Shown here in pieces: positions 7,344 through 14,787 of a stretch of 64,000 nucleotides of DNA (position 1 is its first letter; each line of letters begins with the position of its first letter). Both the position numbers and the translations under genes were made by a program. Source of the DNA: Bradyrhizobium sp. C9 (GTDB taxonomy: Bacteria > Pseudomonadota > Alphaproteobacteria > Rhizobiales > Xanthobacteraceae); contig NZ_NWTG01000005.1 in the NCBI RefSeq assembly GCF_002532045.1, positions 372,001 to 436,000 on the forward strand. The letters run 5' to 3'. The notes beneath the pieces were generated by a model. That model was not told the DNA's origin. It worked only from the letters and a program-made list of their open reading frames with translations, and made no database searches.

Positions 7344-8956
7344 TCCTGCCGCCGCTTGAGGTCGCGAAGATCGAAGAACGCGCCATCGCGCATCAGCCTC
7401 GCGACGAAGTCCTTCAATCCGCCGCGCTGGATCTTCTCGGTCGCGGTCAGCGGCAGCTGATCGACGAACGAGATCCAGCCCGGCGCCTTGTAATAGGCCA
7501 TCTGCTCCAGACTCCAGCGCACGATGTCCTCGGCCAGCGCGCGGTCTGCTCCCGGATTTTCAGCGATGATGACAGCCGCGACCTCGTCGCCGCGCACCTG
7601 ATCGGGCGTCGCCGCCACTGCGGCCTGCCGGATCGCCGGATGGCGGTTGAGAACGGATTCGACCTCGACCGCGGCGATGTTCTCGCCGGAGCGGCGGATC
7701 ACGTTCTTCTTGCGGTCGACGAAATGAAGATCGCCATCGGCATCGCGCGAGACGATATCGCCGGTATGCAGCCAGCCGTCCTTCCAGGCCTCGGCGGTCG
7801 CCTCCGGGTTCTTCAGGTACTCCCTGAAGAAGCCGAAACGGGGATCGGCCCCCGCGTGCCGCACCAACAGCTCGCCCGGCATTCCCGCCGCCGCATCGCG
7901 GCCGTCGTCGCCAACGATCCGAACCTCGACCTCCGGCGCCGGACGGCCGAAACAGCTGGTGCCGATCTTGCGCGGCTCGATATTGGCAGCGATCACGCCG
8001 CCGCTTCCGGTCTCGGTCATCGCCCAGGCCTCGAGCAGCGGAAAGCCGAAGCGCTCTTCGAACGGCGCGTGCAGCAGCCTGTCGACCCCGGCTCCGAAGC
8101 CGAACCGCACGCTGTGTGCGCGGTCATCATCCGTCGGCGGCGCGCTCATCAGCATCGACGGCATGACACCGAGATAATGCAGGCAGGTCGCGCGGCTGTC
8201 GCGCACCGATTTCCACCAGCTGCGGGGATGAAAGCGATCGAGCATCGTCAGGCTGCCGCCGACCGTCAGCATCGCCATCAGCGACACCGCCATCGCGTTC
8301 ATGTGAAACAGCGGCAGCGGCGTGAGCATGCGCACGCCATCGCCGCTGAGATCGATCAATCCGCCGACGTCGCGATACCAGTCTCCGGAATACAGGAAAT
8401 AGGTGTTGGTCAGCACGCAGCCCTTGGGCTGGCCCGTCGTCCCCGACGTATAGAGCAGCGCGCATTCACTCGCGCCGTCGCCGGCATTCGCAGCCCGTGC
8501 GCCGCCGAACGGGACCGGAATCTCGCCGCCGTCGATCGCCACCGGAATCGGCCGGCCGGCCTGGCGCGCCGCCGTCTCGACCTCGTCGCATCGCTTGGCA
8601 AGGACGAATGCGGCGTTCATCTCGGAATGCGCGATGATGTATTCGAGCTCGCTGACCCGCAGATCCGGGTTGATCGGCACCACCGACACACCGAGCGCGT
8701 TCAACGCAAACCACAGCTCGACGAACACCGGCCGGTTCTGCAGCAGCAGCCCGACCCGATGGCCTCTGCCGTAGCCGTGGTCAGCGAACGCTGTACGCCA
8801 GCGCTCCACCCTCTCAAACATGGCACGGTACGAGATCTCCCCGGCCGCGATGCCGTAGATCTCGGCCGTCTCGGGCAGGACATTGAGGAAGCCCACTTCA
8901 CCCCGCTGGAGGGCGATCTCGCGGAAGCGGGCGTAGACGGTGGTCGCTGTGGTCAA
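7340..8956 (-). CDS. AMP-forming acyl-CoA synthetase (class I adenylate-forming ligase)
   Basis: A 538-residue ANL-family ligase that activates a carboxylic acid as acyl-AMP and then the CoA thioester. Visible motifs are the P-loop YTSGTTGQPKGC (about 170), AWAMTETG, the GWLHTGDIVSRDADGDLHFVDR hinge region and PLTATEKIQRGGL with the C-terminal catalytic Lys. The start used is TTG at 8954-8956, just after the dioxygenase beta stop; no better ATG precedes the conserved fold. The operon context suggests an aromatic or indolic acid substrate. Relatives include carnitine/crotonobetaine and benzoate CoA ligases, so the substrate is open. Confidence 0.85.
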   Translation of the reverse strand: MTTATTVYARFREIALQRGEVGFLNVLPETAEIYGIAAGEISYRAMFERVERWRTAFADHGYGRGHRVGLLLQNRPVFVELWFALNALGVSVVPINPDLRVSELEYIIAHSEMNAAFVLAKRCDEVETAARQAGRPIPVAIDGGEIPVPFGGARAANAGDGASECALLYTSGTTGQPKGCVLTNTYFLYSGDWYRDVGGLIDLSGDGVRMLTPLPLFHMNAMAVSLMAMLTVGGSLTMLDRFHPRSWWKSVRDSRATCLHYLGVMPSMLMSAPPTDDDRAHSVRFGFGAGVDRLLHAPFEERFGFPLLEAWAMTETGSGGVIAANIEPRKIGTSCFGRPAPEVEVRIVGDDGRDAAAGMPGELLVRHAGADPRFGFFREYLKNPEATAEAWKDGWLHTGDIVSRDADGDLHFVDRKKNVIRRSGENIAAVEVESVLNRHPAIRQAAVAATPDQVRGDEVAAVIIAENPGADRALAEDIVRWSLEQMAYYKAPGWISFVDQLPLTATEKIQRGGLKDFVARLMRDGAFFDLRDLKRRQE

Positions 8957-8963
8957 GGCGCAC

Positions 8964-9440
8964 TCACATGAAAAGCTGGATATTGCCGAACGGCGCGTCG
9001 AAGTTCACGAGATCGATGCGCTTGAGCTTGATCTTGAGTTCGTCGCCGACTTGGACGAGATCGTGCGACGCCCAGCCCGAAAAGCGCTCCAGCGTATCGC
9101 CGCGCGTCTCGGTGTAGATGTAGGACGTCTTTGCCCTGAATATGCCGGCCGCCGGATCGCACACGAGGATCTGCGGCGCCTGAAGCAGATGATGACAGCG
9201 GCTCTTCGGCTTCTGGCTGAAGGTGCGTTCGCCGGCCAGTCGCTCGATCCGCACCTTCATCAGCATCAGGTCTTCGTACATCAGCGACGGCTGCAGCACC
9301 GGGTCCTGCTGTTGCCATTCCAGCGGCATCCAGTAGCGCCCTTCCGGGTGGAACAGGTCGAGCCACGCCTGCCACTGCATGGTGTCGAGCAGGTCGGCTT
9401 CCCGATAGATGAAATCGGTGATGGTCTTTTCGCTGATCAT
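8964..9440 (-). CDS. Aromatic-ring-hydroxylating dioxygenase beta subunit
   Basis: A 158-residue protein with the NTF2-like fold of Rieske dioxygenase small subunits: IYREADLLDTMQWQAWLDLF near the N-terminus and SRCHHLLQAPQILVC in the middle. The ATG at 9438-9440 overlaps the alpha-subunit stop (ATGA); longer frames upstream run inside the alpha gene and are rejected. The beta subunit is structural and helps shape substrate specificity in alpha3beta3 enzymes. It is co-translated with the alpha subunit and followed by the CoA ligase. Confidence 0.88.
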   Translation of the reverse strand: MISEKTITDFIYREADLLDTMQWQAWLDLFHPEGRYWMPLEWQQQDPVLQPSLMYEDLMLMKVRIERLAGERTFSQKPKSRCHHLLQAPQILVCDPAAGIFRAKTSYIYTETRGDTLERFSGWASHDLVQVGDELKIKLKRIDLVNFDAPFGNIQLFM

Positions 9441-10777
9441 TCCGCGGCCTCGACGCCCTGGTCCATGTCCATGGTGATGAATTTGGCCCAGGCATGAAAC
9501 TGGTTGCGCATCTGACGCTCCGAGGTGCCGTTGATGACCGCGGTGACGTCGGGCTCCTCGTTGCTCTCGTAGAGCCGGCGCAGATTGACCCATTGATTGC
9601 CGTTCGACTTCAGCCCTTCCTGGGCCCGCTCGTACATTTCGAGATCGTCGTGCCCGACGATCGAGGTCGGCGCGTTGATGAATCGATTATACATCAGCGC
9701 GCGCTCGTAGAGCTTGTCGGGTGCTCCGACCAGACGATAGACCCAGCTCTCCACCAGTGTCCGGTCCACCGCGATCGGGATGAAGTTGCGCAGGATCTGC
9801 ACCGCACCCTTGACCATGATGTTCGGGAAATAGACGGTGTTGTGCCGGACCTCGCCCAGGATTTCGTGGGCCCGCTTCTCGCCATAGGCTGCGACCATCC
9901 GGTCGAGATAGCCCTCGACGTCCGAATAGTTCGAATGGATGGAATTGGCGACGCCGGTATGGCCATGGCCGTTGGGCCAGATCCGGATGCCGCTCTGCTC
10001 GTAGAACTCGTACGGGCTCATGAACGGGCCATAGAGCTGCACCGCCATCGGCTTCTCGGTGGACTCGCCCTGTTCGCGTTGCCAGACCTTGATGGCGGTG
10101 CCGGCCGAGCTCTCATGCGCCACCATGGGATGGCAGGTGTCGGTCTGGTTCTCGACCAGCATCTTCCAATTGCAGGTGTGCATGTAGCGGATCGGCGCGG
10201 CCTCGACGGCCAGCTTCCCCTCCGGCGAACGGTCGGCCATGTTGTCGATGGTCGAGAGGCTTTCGCCGAAATAATCTTCGAAGCCGACGCCGTTTTCGCT
10301 GAGGCGCGCGAAGATGAAATCCCGGTAGACGACGACATTCCTGATCCGCGACAGCCCGCCGCTCGCCTGGGTGTCGGTGAATCCGGTGCCCTCGTAGCCC
10401 TTCTTCAGCGGGATCGCGAGCAGCGAGCCGTCGGTCTTGAACGACCAGGCATGATAGGGGCAGCGGAAGAACTTTCCGGTATTGCCGCACGGCTCGGAGG
10501 CGATCTTGACGCCCTTGTGCGGACAGCGATTGTAGAACAGGTGAATCGAGCCGTCGGTATGGCGGCTGGCCACCACCGGCTGCCGGCCGATATTGGCGGT
10601 GATGAAATCGCCGGCCTTCGACAACTGGCTGGCATGCCCGACATAGATCCAGCTGTTTGGGAACAGATGCTCCATCTCGAGCTCGAACACCTCGGGATCG
10701 ATATAGACGTCGCGATGCACCTCGGCGTCGCGCACCAGGGCGCCGATCGCGCGAGGATCCTTTCCGTATTTCGCCAT
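9437..10777 (-). CDS. Rieske non-heme iron dioxygenase, alpha (catalytic) subunit
   Basis: A 446-residue oxygenase. The Rieske [2Fe-2S] ligands are seen as NRCPHKG (about 83-89) and FRCPYHAW (about 103-110). The C-terminal catalytic domain has the mononuclear-iron region NWKMLVENQTDTCHPMVAH (about 204-222), with the bridging Asp and the two His. The enzyme adds O2 to an aromatic ring using electrons from the reductase encoded 18 bp upstream. The pattern fits group II/benzoate-type and indole-acetate-type dioxygenases. The neighbouring beta subunit makes a heteromultimer likely. Confidence 0.9.
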   Translation of the reverse strand: MAKYGKDPRAIGALVRDAEVHRDVYIDPEVFELEMEHLFPNSWIYVGHASQLSKAGDFITANIGRQPVVASRHTDGSIHLFYNRCPHKGVKIASEPCGNTGKFFRCPYHAWSFKTDGSLLAIPLKKGYEGTGFTDTQASGGLSRIRNVVVYRDFIFARLSENGVGFEDYFGESLSTIDNMADRSPEGKLAVEAAPIRYMHTCNWKMLVENQTDTCHPMVAHESSAGTAIKVWQREQGESTEKPMAVQLYGPFMSPYEFYEQSGIRIWPNGHGHTGVANSIHSNYSDVEGYLDRMVAAYGEKRAHEILGEVRHNTVYFPNIMVKGAVQILRNFIPIAVDRTLVESWVYRLVGAPDKLYERALMYNRFINAPTSIVGHDDLEMYERAQEGLKSNGNQWVNLRRLYESNEEPDVTAVINGTSERQMRNQFHAWAKFITMDMDQGVEAAE

Positions 10778-10795
10778 GGCGCCTCTTGCCTCCTC

Positions 10796-11746
10796 TCAGA
10801 GATCCAACACCAGCCGGTCCGACTTCGCACGCGACACGCAGATCTGCATGACCTTGTTGGACGCCTTCTCGTCGTCGCTGAGAATGACGTCGCGATGATC
10901 AGGCACACCTGCGATCACCCCGCACTGGCAGATGCCGCAATCGCCCCGCCGGCAATCATAGAGCACGTCGAGCCCCGCCGCTTCCAACGCCTGGATGATG
11001 CTCTGATCGGTCGCGACCGTGATGACCTGCCCGGTCGACTTGAGCTCGACCTCGAACGGCTGGTTCGGGGAGCTGGGCTGCTCCGCCTTGAACAGCTCGA
11101 AATGGATGCGGTCGGCCGGGATGCCGCTGGCGAGCGCTCCTGCCTTCACCGCGTCGATCATGCCAGCGGGCCCACAGACATAAACGTGGGCATCTGCGGG
11201 CGCATCGCCAAGCGCTGCCGCGATATCGAGACGGGACGCATCGCTGTCGTAGTGGACCGCCAGGCGCTCCGAACAGATCGCCTGCAACTGCGGCAGGAAT
11301 GCCAGCAGCCCGGGCATGCGTCCGGCATAGTGCAGGCGAAATGGGGTTCCCTGTGCCTTCAGCACCGACGCCATGGACAGGATCGGCGTAACGCCGATGC
11401 CGCCGGCAAACAGCAACGCCGGCGCGGCGCCCTCGTGAAGACCGAAATTGTTGAGCGGCGCGGTCGCGCTGACGACGTCGCCGACCTGAAGGGCATGCAT
11501 GAACTGCGAGCCGCCGGTCGACATCTCCTCCCGCAGCACCCCGAGCGCCACTGCGCCTTCAGGCAAGTCCGGCAATGCCATCAGGGAGTACGGCCGGTCT
11601 GCCCCGCTCGGCAGCAACACGCGGATGTGCGCACCCGCCTGCCACTCCGGCGCGACGCCGCCCTCCACGCCGAACACGACGCTGCGAACGACCGCCGTCT
11701 CCGCAAAGATCGACTGCACTTTGAGCTTGAGCGGATGCGCGTCCAT
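10796..11746 (-). CDS. Dioxygenase reductase, FNR-like with C-terminal [2Fe-2S] ferredoxin domain
   Basis: A 316-residue phthalate-dioxygenase-reductase (VanB) type protein. RPYSLMALP is the FMN/FAD-binding region, LLFAGGIGVTPILSMA the start of the NAD-binding domain, and HVYVCGPAGMIDAV its signature. The C-terminal plant-type ferredoxin ligands are CRRGDCGICQCGV followed by a later Cys in MQICVSR. It passes electrons from NAD(P)H to the Rieske oxygenase encoded next. It is the first gene of the five-gene minus-strand operon and begins just inside an AT-rich promoter with an inverted repeat. Confidence 0.9.
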   Translation of the reverse strand: MDAHPLKLKVQSIFAETAVVRSVVFGVEGGVAPEWQAGAHIRVLLPSGADRPYSLMALPDLPEGAVALGVLREEMSTGGSQFMHALQVGDVVSATAPLNNFGLHEGAAPALLFAGGIGVTPILSMASVLKAQGTPFRLHYAGRMPGLLAFLPQLQAICSERLAVHYDSDASRLDIAAALGDAPADAHVYVCGPAGMIDAVKAGALASGIPADRIHFELFKAEQPSSPNQPFEVELKSTGQVITVATDQSIIQALEAAGLDVLYDCRRGDCGICQCGVIAGVPDHRDVILSDDEKASNKVMQICVSRAKSDRLVLDL

Positions 11747-11759
11747 TCGGGCATCTCAT

Positions 11760-11806
11760 ATTATATGAATTTGCATAGTTTTATACATATAATAATTGCC
11801 TGTCAA
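11760..11806 (-). promoter_or_regulatory. Promoter and inverted-repeat operator of the dioxygenase operon
   Basis: On the minus strand TTGACA (11806-11801) and TAAAAC (11783-11778) are 17 bp apart, ahead of the reductase start at 11746. A perfect inverted repeat ATTATATG (11760-11767) and CATATAAT (11786-11793) brackets the -10 box. The block is strikingly AT-rich against its surroundings. An ACTATGCA stretch resembles half of the palindrome before the facing oxidoreductase operon, so a shared MarR regulator is possible. Confidence 0.55.
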
Positions 11807-12176
11807 TCGTCGCTGCGGCGGGGAAACTGAAACACGACCGGCCGCGCCCGCCAGATCATCCGCGGCGATCGCTGCTCGCACGATCCGTTCGGCGGGCAAG
11901 ACGCCTCCGGTCCCTGGCCTGAGAAAACCGCAAGACGTGAGCGCGATCGCTCTCGGGCCGGTCAGGGTAGCAATGTGTCTGGATCATGCGGGCGGCCGAC
12001 CCGGTCGACCATCGCGGGCGACCGTCATCGACACATCGGCGTTCAAGCGATGGTGACGACCGGCGGCGATCGCTTCAGCGGCAAGGACGTAGGGCCGCCC
12101 GGTTCTGACAAGTCAACGACCGCGATCGATAGACCTTCGTCATCGCCGCATCTGATCGCCGCTCACAAGGCCGGTG
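11807..12176. other. Intergenic stretch with no supported gene
   Basis: About 370 bp between the dioxygenase promoter and the stop of a LuxR-type gene. The open frames here (11796-12056 and 11975-12247, plus strand) have no ribosome site, no recognisable motif and skewed Arg/Pro/Ser composition. It marks the border between the catabolic locus and the exopolysaccharide island. Confidence 0.5.
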
Positions 12177-12830
12177 TCAGCTGGATGGAGAGCCGCCTGG
12201 CCCGGCATGTGAGACGGCGAGCGTCGCCAGAACTGTCCTGTTACTGATCTCGAGTTTACGGAAGATGTGGTGCAAGTGAACCTTGATGGTGCCGTCGGCC
12301 ACCTTCAGACGGCGGCCGATCTCCTTGTTCGACAGCCCCTCCGACACCAGGTTCATGATCTGACGCTCGCGCTCCGTCAGCGTTGCAAGATACTTCTCCG
12401 ACATCGCGGTTTGAGCACGGGAGAGAGCTTCCTCGCACGCAGGCGGCGGCAGCATCTTCTGACCATCCGCGACCTGCCGCAATGTTTGGATAAGCGTCTC
12501 CGGCTCCTCGTCGTGGAGCACAACGCCGTACGCTCCGGTCGCCGCCAGCATCGCCAGATCCCGATCCTCAACCGAGGTAGCGAGAAAGACGAGGCGCGCG
12601 GCAGGCGTCGCGGAATTTCCAACGTCGATCGTTGCCTGCTCAAAAATGTCAGGCATCGACATGTCCAAAATAGCTATATCGGGCGCTAGACCCCGTACTG
12701 CTTCGAAACAACTCGCAGCATCATTGCAACGAGCGACAACCTTGAAATCACGTTCTGCTTCGAGCAGGAAATTCAGACCCAATAAAACAACTGGATATCT
12801 GCTAGCAATCACCACACGACTGAAATGCAT
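12177..12830 (-). CDS. LuxR/NarL-type response regulator
   Basis: A 217-residue protein with an N-terminal receiver and a C-terminal LuxR helix-turn-helix. The receiver keeps the phosphorylatable position in DIAILDMSMPD (Asp56), but the usual acidic pair after strand 1 is lost (ASRYP). The DNA-binding domain reads TERERQIMNLVSEGLSNKEIGRRLKVADGTIKVHLHHIFRKL (about 153-195, intact LuxR signature). No histidine kinase is adjacent. It is divergent from a second LuxR gene across 534 bp of AT-rich DNA at the edge of the polysaccharide island, so control of exopolysaccharide genes is a fair guess. Confidence 0.85.
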   Translation of the reverse strand: MHFSRVVIASRYPVVLLGLNFLLEAERDFKVVARCNDAASCFEAVRGLAPDIAILDMSMPDIFEQATIDVGNSATPAARLVFLATSVEDRDLAMLAATGAYGVVLHDEEPETLIQTLRQVADGQKMLPPPACEEALSRAQTAMSEKYLATLTERERQIMNLVSEGLSNKEIGRRLKVADGTIKVHLHHIFRKLEISNRTVLATLAVSHAGPGGSPSS

Positions 12831-12849
12831 TTACGACCAATCCCTCAGT

Positions 12850-12889
12850 CCCTCCAGTTCAGCTCCGTAGGCCCTCCAGTTCGGCTCCG
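12850..12889. repeat. Direct repeat CCCTCCAGTTC(A/G)GCTCCG upstream of a LuxR gene
   Basis: Two 18-bp copies at 12850-12867 and 12872-12889, 22 bp apart and differing at one base, lie 20-59 bp upstream of the minus-strand LuxR start. The spacing is about two helical turns, so a protein could contact both copies on one face. They could also be a chance slippage product. Confidence 0.5.
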
Positions 12890-13364
12890 CCCCAATTGAT
12901 TAATAAGCTACTCCAATACGACACTTTTCCGTAAGGTTTTGTTGTCGCGGACGCCCCGTGAATTTACGGCCCTAAGCGCGCCGAAAGGCGTAGTTTCGGC
13001 AACGCATGATCGAAGCGGCCGGCCGACTCACCCAGAGCGGGTGTTTCTCAAAGGTGCCCGGAGCGCGCGTCCTGAGGGTGACGGCTCTTTCTCATGATGA
13101 TCGACATCTGAAACGACGGACGACATCCGAGGCAATGACTATAACCAAAGGTATATAGGGATATTGGGGATTAGCATCTAACATTCTTAAATATTTAGTG
13201 CGGGCTCAAGACTTTTTCGTCCTCAGATTCGTTGGTCCGATCGGCCAATTCCGAGGAAGCGTTTTGCATACGTTGTTCTTTTTTAGCTGGGTGGATGATC
13301 AACAAAATGAACCGGAATCAACCGACCCGCCCATTGTTTCATTGTAGCGTCCAGGAGTCTTTCC
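12890..13364. promoter_or_regulatory. AT-rich divergent intergenic region between two LuxR-type genes
   Basis: About 475 bp without a plausible gene. The part from 13135 to 13330 is much richer in A and T than the surrounding DNA (for example TATATAGGGATATTGGGGAT and TTCTTAAATATTTAGTG). Likely promoters for both regulators lie here, but I cannot pick a convincing -35/-10 pair. Such AT-rich islands are typical binding ground for H-NS-like or MucR/Ros-type regulators of rhizobial exopolysaccharide genes. Confidence 0.45.
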
Positions 13365-14285
13365 ATGAGACGGCGATATCCTTTTTCCATTGTACTTATT
13401 GGCGAAAATAGTCTTCGTAAGGAAGGTCTTGCCAGAATTCTGAATTCAGAGAGTTTTCAAGTCCTGACTTCGATATCCGATGCCAACGATTTGCTTGGCG
13501 TCGAAGCGCTCCAGGAGGCCACCGCCAGTCAGGCATTGCTGCTCCTCATCGTTCACACCGGCGACGATTTCCGCCCGACAATCGAGCAGATCGACTCCTT
13601 CAAGCGCCGCCACGCCGACGGACGCGTAGCCGTCGTCGCGGATCAATATCGTGTGAGCGACCTGGCAGCCGCACTTCGGGCCGGTGCCACGGGATACTTC
13701 ATCGACGTGATGAATTGCGATGCGTTCATCAAGTCCATCGAACTGGTCATGATGGGCGGCACAGTCTTCCCGCCAGCGTTCCTGACGTCCGCACTCGATG
13801 CCGAAGAACGCGACGCGGAGGATACGCCCGCCCACCACGATGACGATCCTGCCGCCGCAGAAGCCGACGACAGGCTCGCTCGGCAACTTTCGCCTCGGGA
13901 AATCTCGATTCTGCAGTGCCTGATCGAGGGCGATTCCAACAAGTGCATCGCCCGCAAGATCAATATTGCCGAAGCCACGGTGAAGGTTCACATCAAGGCG
14001 ATCCTTCGCAAGATCAGGGTGCAGAACAGAACGCAGGCCGCGATCTGGGGCTTGCACCATCGCCCTGCGGCATGGCCGAATAGCCACGGCTCGGCGCCCC
14101 ACGCGAACGATGCCGAGCGACCGCTCCCGCCGAAGCGGGAAATTCCCAAGATCGCAAGAGCGGGCCGGCCGGCGCCGCTTGGCGCGATCGAACACGCGAC
14201 GAACTATTTCGAAGTGCCGCTTACGAACGGCCACGGCCACAACGGCAGTTCGAAGATCGACGGGGCGATCCGGCTTCGCAAATAG
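13365..14285 (+). CDS. LuxR-type regulator with a degenerate receiver domain
   Basis: A 306-residue paralogue of the neighbouring LuxR protein. The receiver-like domain (about 7-145) lacks the phosphorylation Asp: strand 3 ends LLLIVHTGDD with His where Asp should be, and the acidic pair is reduced to GEN. The LuxR domain is intact (LSPREISILQCLIEGDSNKC and ATVKVHIKAILRKI, about 182-225). An extra tail of about 75 residues is low-complexity. It is probably a phosphorylation-independent regulator. The first 40 codons are markedly AT-rich compared with the rest. AGGAG lies upstream of the ATG. A strong hairpin follows the stop. Confidence 0.83.
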   Translation: MRRRYPFSIVLIGENSLRKEGLARILNSESFQVLTSISDANDLLGVEALQEATASQALLLLIVHTGDDFRPTIEQIDSFKRRHADGRVAVVADQYRVSDLAAALRAGATGYFIDVMNCDAFIKSIELVMMGGTVFPPAFLTSALDAEERDAEDTPAHHDDDPAAAEADDRLARQLSPREISILQCLIEGDSNKCIARKINIAEATVKVHIKAILRKIRVQNRTQAAIWGLHHRPAAWPNSHGSAPHANDAERPLPPKREIPKIARAGRPAPLGAIEHATNYFEVPLTNGHGHNGSSKIDGAIRLRK

Positions 14286-14301
14286 CTGAATCCTTCCCGT
14301 T

Positions 14302-14333
14302 GACATCTCGCCGGGTAACCTCGGCGGGATGTC
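14302..14333 (+). terminator. Hairpin downstream of the LuxR-type gene
   Basis: GACATCTCGCCG, an 8-nt loop and CGGCGGGATGTC form a 12-bp stem with one G-T wobble, 16 bp after the stop at 14285. No T-tract follows, so it is a candidate terminator on stem strength and position only. Confidence 0.5.
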
Positions 14334-14435
14334 CGTCGGGCGGCGAGTCGCATCAACGGAATGCGATGCGCGATGACCGATGCCGAGGTCAGCGCCCACG
14401 CAGACGGCTGCTCTATCCTTACCACAATGTTTCAT

Positions 14436-14580
14436 GCCATTGCCTCACCGGCGGTAAGAAGCAGGTGACTGATGATCCGACGGCTGCCCGTCTTGATCTC
14501 AACCGTCACCATGCCAGGACTGAGCTTGGCCAGCTCATCCTTCACCTGCGTCTGCGTGCAACCGAACGACGCAAGCGGGA
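14436..14580 (-). pseudogene. Remnant of an HlyD-family membrane fusion protein (C-terminus)
   Basis: Reading the minus strand from about 14580 to 14436 gives VKDELAKLSPGMVTVEIKTG followed by SRRIISHLLL. This is the conserved C-terminal signature of HlyD/PrsE-type periplasmic adaptors of type I secretion (consensus LxPGMxVTVEIKTGSRRIIxYLLSPL). No upstream coding region for the rest of the adaptor exists and no start precedes it, so this is a truncated relic. Type I secretion genes often accompany rhizobial exopolysaccharide loci, so a deletion next to the island is likely. The remaining DNA in the 14334-14787 gap shows no gene. Confidence 0.6.
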
Positions 14581-14676
14581 TTCACGAATGATCGCGCATC
14601 AACGCATCGCCCGTGCTCGAGCCCGTTCGCCTCGATTTGGTCTATCCCCCGCCGACGGACGCGGATGCGACGATCA

Positions 14677-14705
14677 CGGCGATCAGGATCGCTCAATGAT
14701 CGCCG
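14677..14705 (-). terminator. Hairpin downstream of the wzz-like gene
   Basis: CGGCGATCA, an 11-nt loop and TGATCGCCG make a perfect 9-bp stem about 85 nt after the stop of the minus-strand polysaccharide operon (14788). It lacks a T-run. It could end transcripts of the long operon running from 24853. Confidence 0.4.
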
Positions 14706-14787
14706 TCGTTGCTGACGACCCCGGGCGTTCGTCGCTCGTTGACGTCACCGGGCCATGCGAAGTGATTGCTTGATAGAAGCAACCTCC

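Noticed and set aside
9494..11830. A 778-codon plus-strand open frame
   Set aside because: Antisense to the Rieske alpha subunit and reductase genes; no recognisable domain or ribosome site.
14300..14773. A 157-codon plus-strand open frame after the LuxR-type gene
   Set aside because: It starts inside a hairpin, has no ribosome site, is Arg/Asp-rich and runs antisense to the HlyD relic.
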